Below are positions 11,101 through 20,100 of a stretch of DNA of 64,000 nucleotides, one piece after another (position 1 is the stretch's first letter; each line of letters opens with the position of its first letter). The notes beneath the pieces were generated by a model. The model worked only from the letters and a program-made list of their open reading frames with translations. It ran no database searches and was not told the DNA's origin. Origin of the DNA: Candidatus Cloacimonadota bacterium (lineage in GTDB: Bacteria > Muiribacteriota > UBA6191); assembly GCA_023954715.1 (NCBI GenBank), contig JAGSHD010000014.1:1-64000 (forward strand), written 5' to 3'. A program made the translations under genes and the position numbers.

Positions 11101-14100
11101 TGTTCACCATGGATAGATCGATCCAAAATTTGATCACTAGTGATGGTAGATAATGCAAAACTAGTATAATCAATAGTATTAGATAAAAATTGCTCATCTC
11201 TTAAAGAATCATCCATTAAATGATGGGTATGAAGAGCTGATGCAGCAAAACTTCGATCAAGTAGTACATGAGTTTTTATTAACTCTTGAATAATAGAAGA
11301 TGTAGATAGATGATAGGTTTTGATAGCTAAATCATTAATATCATCAGAAGTCAGACTATTACTAAGAAATCTAGAGTTAGTCAGTTGATGAGCAGTTGCA
11401 GTTGATACTTTTGAATTAGTAATATTAAAGTCTTGGATATGTCGAGCCTGTATGGAGCGATTGATAAACATAGATGTAAAATCGATTGCTTCAGCTGAAA
11501 TATCAGAGTTTTCTAAAGTATAGCTTTTTACTTTAACCCTAGAGACGGAGTTATTTTGAAAGTGACGAGACTTAAGGTCTCGGTTTAAAATATGTGTAGA
11601 TAAGATATTAAAGTCTTCAATAACACGATTGTCGATAGACTCATCAGCAAGGTCTACAGTTTTTATTTGATGAGTTACTATATCCTCACCATGAACTGAC
11701 TCAGATGTTAGTTTAGATAGGGTGATTGATTCATTTTTTAGTTTGTCAGAAGTAATCGAAAAGTCAATAATCTCTTCAAAACCAATAGAGTTAATAGCAA
11801 GTACTCTACTATCAATAGACTGTAAGTCAAAGTCTGAGTCAATTAAAGTTTGATCGGCAATGACTCTTGAATCCACACTATAAGAAGCAATTTTACTAGA
11901 AGTGATTGAGTCTTCTTTGAATTGCTCTCCAGTAAAAATAGAGTCTGCAATAGCATGATCACTTAGTGAGTTATCTTTTATATCTATATTTGTGATCGTG
12001 CCATCGATGATATTATCTGAGATAAACGAGTCACTAGAAAAGTTCATTGAGGCTAATGAGTTCATCTTCAAGTTGTTTGATTGAATACCAGCATCATCGA
12101 TATTTCTTGCAGCAACGGAAGCGTCTAGATTTGGGTGCCATAGTATTAAAGAGTTTTCAAGTGTTGCGGAACTAGAAGGGATATAAAATCTGTGTTGGTA
12201 TAACACAACTTGATTAGTACCACTATCAGAGTTAATGGCAAAATCAAAGGTGCTCAGTGGAGTAATAGATACACCAGGAACAAAGCGATAAACCATGTTT
12301 TTATCTTGGTCCCCACCAAAAACGTAAATATCTCCATTATAAGAGTGAGCACTGCATCCAGTAAAATCTATATTAAAACCACTAAGATCTACGGTCCATG
12401 ATGAGCCATCATTGGTTGATACCCAAACACTATCATCACCAAAAAGGTAAATATTATTTTGATGACTTACATGCTCTGTACCAATAAAATTATTAGGAAG
12501 AGGGGCTAAGGTAGTAACTGTTAAGGGATTTAGAGTAGCTTCTTTAGACTGATCTAAATAAGTGCTAGCAGCACTTCTACCACCAAACAAATAGATTTTG
12601 GAGTTTAAGCTAGCACTTTGATGATCACTCACATTTGTAAATGAACTTGACGACTGATTTTTCCAGGTAAACCCATCTCGTGATGTAAAGGTATCATCGC
12701 TGTAGTTTCCTCCAGTTAAAATCAAAAATTCTTCATTTTTAACGATATGATGGCCAGCTCTAGCTGAGAAACTACCGTTATTATGCTGTATCCAATTATC
12801 ACCATCTCCAGTTGAATATATTTCGTTGGATAATCCAGATAAGGAATCCCCACCAATTAACCATAGTCGATTTTGAAACACGATGGTTTGATGGCTTTTT
12901 CGTGGACTCCAAGGAGGCCTAGAATGTCGAGTCCAAGTGATACCGTCAGTTGATGAATGAACCTCATCAGTTCGTCCAGAAGCAGTTTCTCCACCCAAAA
13001 TAAAGATACGTCCGTTAAATACAGTCATAGTATGATTAGTAATAGGGCCAGTAGGAAGAGTAGCCCCCAGACTTGTAAAGTTTTGAGCATCACCAGCACT
13101 ATAGACTACATCACTGAATCCTGCTCCAGTATCTCCACCACTGATATATACAGTTCCACCATGTACTACGGACTGATGACCAAATAGTGCACTAGGAAGA
13201 CTAACACCTGCATCGGTAAAGGAACTACCATCAAAGCTAATAACCTTATCGCTCGCTGAACCATTGTATCCACCGTATAGATAGACTTGAGATCCAAACT
13301 TCACCGATGAAGATTGGGACATATTACTAGGTAGATTAGATACATTAGTGTAAGAGCTAACAATCTCATCTAGTTTAAGTTTGTGAGCATCGTTACTATG
13401 ACTACCTGCTCCACCTATAAAATAAAACTCGCCTTTATGAGAAAGGGCTTTTGCAGAATAATCATTAGAGTTAGTAAAAGTAGCTGATGTATAAGTGGTT
13501 AATGTGTCGCTTGGATAATCATAGGTGTAAAATAGTGAATCTCCAAAAAATTGTATTGAGTCTTGATCATAGATATAGGCATACTCATTGCTTAATCCAT
13601 CCAATGAAGGATGTGCATGTGAAGTTTTACTCGTTAAATTAATCCTTTGTGCAGAAGCATGTCCACCACCAAAAACTAACATTTCGTTTTCAAAAATGGC
13701 TACCACTGGGTTTGTTCTACTGTTAAAATCAATTGGGCCAAAGGTAGTTACTTGGCCATAACCACCTGAAAAGAAGTGTCGATCAAAAATACTATTGTTA
13801 GAGATATCTATTGTGCCAAGGGTTAGATCAGCAAGCTTACCGATTGTTACAGCATCGCTTTTTAAAACAGAGCTAGTACAATTGCCAGGCAAATTAGAAG
13901 ACCATGTAGTCAATTGACAGTCTACTAAAGAGAAATCCATAATTACATTGCTATCAATCGACCCTGTAGATAACTCACGGTAGGTAATAGAGAGAGTCTC
14001 GATATCAATGGATGCAATGGAGTCAGTATCTACTTTAGAGTCATCCACAGCGTCATCTGCAATTTTATCTTTTGTAACTAGTAGGTCCATTAGGTTAGCT

Positions 14101-17100
14101 GTACTTAAGCCTGATGTGTGGTCCAAAAGGTGTCCAGAAGTAAGAGCTTCAGATACTAATAAAGAGCCAGTTATTGTATGAAAAGCGATATCTGAAGTCT
14201 CAATAGTAAAATCTTCAAATTTTTCGGTTTTTAAAACAAAATCTGTGATTTTTTCAGTGAGAATATTATAGTTAGAAAGCTTTTGAGTCGTGGCAGAGCT
14301 TTCTTGAAAGTGTCTTGTGATTAAGGTTTGCGTATCAATATCAATGTCTTGAACGGAGCCATTTAAGATTTGTTTAGTGGCCATAGTAAAATCTAAGATA
14401 TCGTTAGACTCTATATTTTGGTCTCGAAAGTTACTGCTATATAGACTACGGTCTTTAATAACTGTTGTTGATATAGTGTTAGTAGATATATGATCTGTTT
14501 GAATAGAACGATCAGCAAAATCTGCATCAGTAAAACCACCATCAGAAAGCTTAAGACTTTGGATAGTTGATATAGCTAAGTGTCTAGTGTTAATTTGACT
14601 TGTTGAAAGTTTACTTGAAAGTACAACAGAGTCGTTAAAGTGTAGACCTAAGAGATTTTTATCTTTTATGTTTTTAGCGTAAATGTTGTTATCTAAAATA
14701 TGTCTATTTTCAAAACTTAGATCAATAATTTTAGATCCAGTGATGGTTGTGTTAGCGATGTCATTTAAAGACAAACTCTCATCAAGGATTCCGTGGTCAC
14801 CTTTTCCACCAGAGATAGTTTGATCTGTAAAATTGGCGTTGCCGATCATTTGTCTTGCAAATGTATTTCCGTAAGGATCAAAACTAAATACTTTTTGAGC
14901 AGAGGAGTCAATATTACTATCGTTAGAAGAAAATACTTGTACTGACTCTAATTGACTTGGGTTTGCTAGTTTAGAAAGTTGGGCAATCGAGCCATTTCCG
15001 ATGAAATAGAAGGTATCAGAAGTAACGGCTAAAGTACCACTAGATATACTGGTGGAAACTTGGGAGACAAAGTTTAAGCTTTTATCTTCTGGGTAATATT
15101 GATAGATCTTTTTACTATCTTCATCAAAAAAGTAAGCTTTATTTTTGTACTGAGTTATCTGCCAGTGATTGTTGTCGATTTGAGGTAGTTCATCAAAAAG
15201 AGTCCACGTCAGACTTTGAGGAGTTGAATTTAAGACTTGAGATCGATAAATCTTTTGCTTAACTAAAGTATAAAAACGATTGCCGGCTTTAAAACTCAAG
15301 TTTTTATGGTTTTTAGCTTGGAACAAGTTTTGCCCAATCAGATTTTGAGAAGTAGATAATCCTAAAGCCGTTTCTACTCCATCTTGGTATTGTACCAACT
15401 CAGGAGTGCCAGAATTAACTTTTGTATAGTAGAGTTTATTATCAAAAGGTGATACAAAAGGATTTTTAGCATAGGTAGTACCAGATAGATTAGTTATGGA
15501 TTGTGGACTAGTTTTTCCAGCTTGAAGTCGGTATATGTTAGTGGTGTCAAAATGTGCCTTTGCAGAAAAATAATAGTCGCCAGACGATACTTTTAGTACT
15601 TCTCTTAGTACGAGCTCGTCAAAATATGTATCAGTGAGTGGAGCCATACTAGTATCTGGAGATTGTACTAAAATACCATCTCTTTTTTGGTTGACAATAC
15701 TACTTGAATGATAAGTAATTTCTTTTACATTACTAATATTTTTGAAAAGCACGGGCACAAGATCTGCATTCAACTGAGAGTAATATGGTTTACCTTCTTT
15801 GATGAAGTATACTCTTTGATGGTCATGACTTATAAATTGGATAGTGCCCGTTGTACCGTTTAAGAGTTGGTTACTTACATTATATAGATTTAAACCATCG
15901 CTTGTGATTCGAAGTACCTCTTGACTTGTACTAGTATCTTGTGAAAAATAGAGATAGTCATTGTCTTTGGCAAACGATAAGTTTGTTACAGGAGTACCAG
16001 AAGTACTAGCACGAATTGAACTATGACTTTTTGTTGCCATATCATATAAGTTGATTCCGAAGTCATCGCTAGAATAAGCGATGAAGTTTTCATTTGAACT
16101 TAAATCCGCATGAGCAAATCTAGGTGTAGATGATAGCCATGTTTTACTACCAGAATTTAAATTTAAAGAGTAAATTTGTTGGAAAGAAGAAGGAGATATA
16201 GCATTTACCGGATGTATACTTAGGTCTCTATTGTTATCTTCTCCACCAAACAAATAGAGTTGATGTTGATTGTAAAAAGCACCAGCATTTGCAATATTGG
16301 ACTTTAAAGTAGATAAGTTTTGATGAGTATTATTAGTTACATTGTATAAAATCAAAGTAGATGTTGTTCCTGATGAGTTTGCTCCTCCAATCAACAAAAT
16401 ATGATCATTGTCATAGTTTAGAAGTGTAATATTATGAGCGTTGGTACCAGCTACACTCGCTTGGGTAGATACTTGACTCCAAGTATTAGAGCCAGTAGCA
16501 AACTTTTGATTATAGATACCATTTTTGTTACCTATTAAAAACAGCTCAGATCCTTTTGAAATCAAACTTGATTGGTCATAAGCAAAGCCAGGGCTAAGTT
16601 TTGCAGTCCAGTTATTAGCACCCACAGAATACTCAAGTAAACCTGAGTTGGAGCTCGTTTGGTAATCCATGAAATAGACACTTGCTCCATGTGCTACCAA
16701 TGCGCCTTGAGTGCTTGGAGTCGTACCTAAAATATTACCGATTGGCCAAAACTTTTTTTCAAGTAGAGAGAAATACCAAAAAGTTTGTCCAGACTGAAAG
16801 TATACTTTATCCGTTTGGTCATAGCTACATGAAAATGGAGTATTAAAGGGTAGGGTTTCTGTGAGAGTATAAAAGTTGTCTTGAATAGAGTCATACTCTT
16901 GAATTTGATTGTCGCTAGCACCAGAACCAAACAAGTATAGTTTATCCTGATAATACGCAGAACAGTTTTGCTCATGACTTAAGGGCAGTTTGTTATTAAG
17001 CGTAGCAAATGCAGTAACAGCTACAATAGCTTCTTGTGAGTCTAAAATGATTGGTCTATGTGAGATGCCTTGTGGAAAGAAACTAACCTGAGTAGTATCG

Positions 17101-20100
17101 CTACCATCACTTAGTGAGGCAAATAAGTTAACTTTAGAATTATGAGCTTTTGCCATAGATAGAGAGAAAATTTGATTGTTCTTTACTATTAAATCATGAA
17201 AGTCATCACCCGAACTCATAAAGCTAGATTCATCAGTATCATCGCTATCTACTTTTATAACGGAATTATCTGATTGTTTTATCAATAATGCTTCACCGGA
17301 TAAGTTCATCATAGTTACTTTTGCGATCATAGATACAGAATTATCAGAATTAATGTGGAGGTCTCTAACACCGTATTTACCTGTTTCAACAGAAAACGTA
17401 GATTGACCAGCTCCATCTCTTTGGATTTTTGATACTGTACCGTAATCCGTGGCACCGCTAATATAATAGATGAAATCTTTGTCATTACCTTGTCCCCACT
17501 GACAATGGTGGCCAACTCCTAGCGCAGTTACTTGATCCAATACTAAGTCAAGAGTATGAAGATTACGACTATCATCATGAAAACAAATATCAGTATTGTT
17601 TTTAGATATATTAATATTATGGATATTTGATCCGTGTGTATAAATTAGTCTTTCATCACTTTTAGCAAGATTGTTTCGGTAGATACTATTTGCTCTAACA
17701 TAAACCAAAGCCTCTTCAAGCATTTGTTGATGAGCAGGAAAGTTGGAGCTAAACTCAGTGATCCCTGAGACTTCACCAGCGAAGGATTGTGTCATAGGAT
17801 ACATCATGCCGTTACTTTGAACGTAACCACCAAACAGATAGACTTCATCATCAAAACTTAAACTCTGATGGTATAACAATGGCTTAGGCACAACAGCAGA
17901 GCTATTCCAGATATTGCTAGAAACGGTATATTGATGTAGCTGTGTAGATGGGTTTACTCCATTCAATCCCCCTGTAACGTAGAGTCGTTTTAGAGATTCG
18001 TCAAAAGATAAACCGAGGTGTTTAAAAGACAAACTAGCATTGTTAGTAATGTTTGAGAAGTTACTTGTTTGAGTACTAAAATTTAAAACTGATGTATTTG
18101 AGTTTGATAAGTCAATGTCGTCGTATCCATGAGCAACTAAAAAAGATCCGTTGTTAGGCAATACCCAAGGGAAATGTCTTTGCAAATCAACGGTACTTGT
18201 ACTTAACCATGAAGAGGGCGAAGATGCTCCAGGAGTTAATAATATGGACTCGTTAGAATCTACAAATCGGTTTTCACCAGTAAAGATGTTTTCTAAATCT
18301 TTTCGAGCCATTTGAGAAATATGAACATTAGCTATCGTATCATGTGTATGAAGATGATCAGCAAAATAAAGAGGAAAGTTTGATTGAAAGTTTGGGTTAA
18401 AACTGACTCCTGGATGGATAATTAAGGTAGTCATAGTCAAATGCCCAATTGAGTAAGTTGATGTACCTATGCCTAAGTTTAGTTGTGAATTTACTATTTC
18501 AAGTTGACCATGATGTAAAAAATCAAGATTACTACTTAGGTTACCGAGACGATCAATAGAAAAATAGTCATCGGCACTTAAAACCATATATGGTGATGAA
18601 GATGATGTGTCATTGATGCTAATTTTAGTTTGATAATTATCTACATCAGGAAAAATTCGTAAATCATCTCTTAGTATAAGCTCTTGATCTACGCTAAGGT
18701 CTTGAAGTCTAGATTGTGAAGAGAGGTTTATAAAGTAGTTGGTATCGTCCAGGTCACTTAAGTCTGGTGAAACTATAGGAGACAATATTTGAGTTACCGC
18801 TTGAGTATCGTTTACTGTCATTTGATTTAGAACAGCAGTTTCAGAAAGTACAATGCTAAAGGTTTCGTTGTGTAGACCATTTTGAGAGTCAATGTATTTT
18901 TGAAGAGTAGAAGATTGAGCGATTTCAAAATTTAGTGATCCAGCAGCTGTTGATAGGGAGAGTAAATTTTGTGCGTCCAAATGCAACAATGTACCGTCAC
19001 TTTTTTGAAATCGAATATGTCGAATATTAGAGTTTTCAGTAGCAAAAGTCCAATGGGTTTGCATAAGTAGAGCTTTAGCGGAGTCAGCTAAAAATCGAAT
19101 AGATCCCGTTGATCGAAGTCCACCTTTTGTAGAGCTAGTGTTTCCGAAAGGGTCAATAGAGAATACTGTTGTTAAAGATTGATCTTGAATACTAAAAGTA
19201 CTATCAATATCATTGAGGTGTAGATGTAGTTCTTGAAACCATGTAGGTGAATGAATATCAACTCTACCTAAAACTGTCACTGTACCGTCAAAATCTCCAG
19301 CTTGGTTAACGGTAACATTATCCGTAAAGTGTGCAGATCTTGCGTAGATAACCCCTTGATTAGTAACACAAAACTCTAAGTCATTTGGTAGGGTGCTATC
19401 AGCATTCATCCTACACTCAGGTACATAAGATGCTGAAGTAGCAGGCATAACCAATCTACTATAGATTTCAGTCTGCTTATCAATAATTAAATTTTGATCG
19501 AAGAAACTATCTTGTCCTACTGTTAAATTATTAAGGATACTTACATTTTTGGCAGTAAGATAAGATGATTTTAGTTGAGATTGGATATTTATTTGGTTAA
19601 AAGAACTTACTTGATTTGGATCTACACTATAGTTTGGATTATTTATATCTATAATATTGGATGCGTTTCTGACAACTCCGTTAAAATCAAGATTTCTGCC
19701 AATGGTTATCATACCAGTGTTAACATCAAGATCTCCGTTGATGGTGCTATTACCACTAAGAGTAAGGTCACCATCTAGTTGTAGACTATTTGCTTCGGTT
19801 AGAACACTTGGATCAAGAAATCGAGTAGCATTAGTGTAATCAATCAGGTTTTGAGCAGTAGCAAAACCGTTGTCTAGTGTTGTTACACCTTTAATTGCCA
19901 TGGATGTAGTGTAAATACTAGAGCTTAATGTAACTAATTTGTTGTTGCTACTAGTTATAAAGTCATTCCGAATATCAACGTTTTCACTTACATCTAGATC
20001 AGAAAGTATAGAAGTTCCGTTCGGATCAAATTTAAATCTTTGAGGCTCAACAATTGTAAAAAAAGATTGGGATGCAATGTAATTATCTGTTGTACCAATG

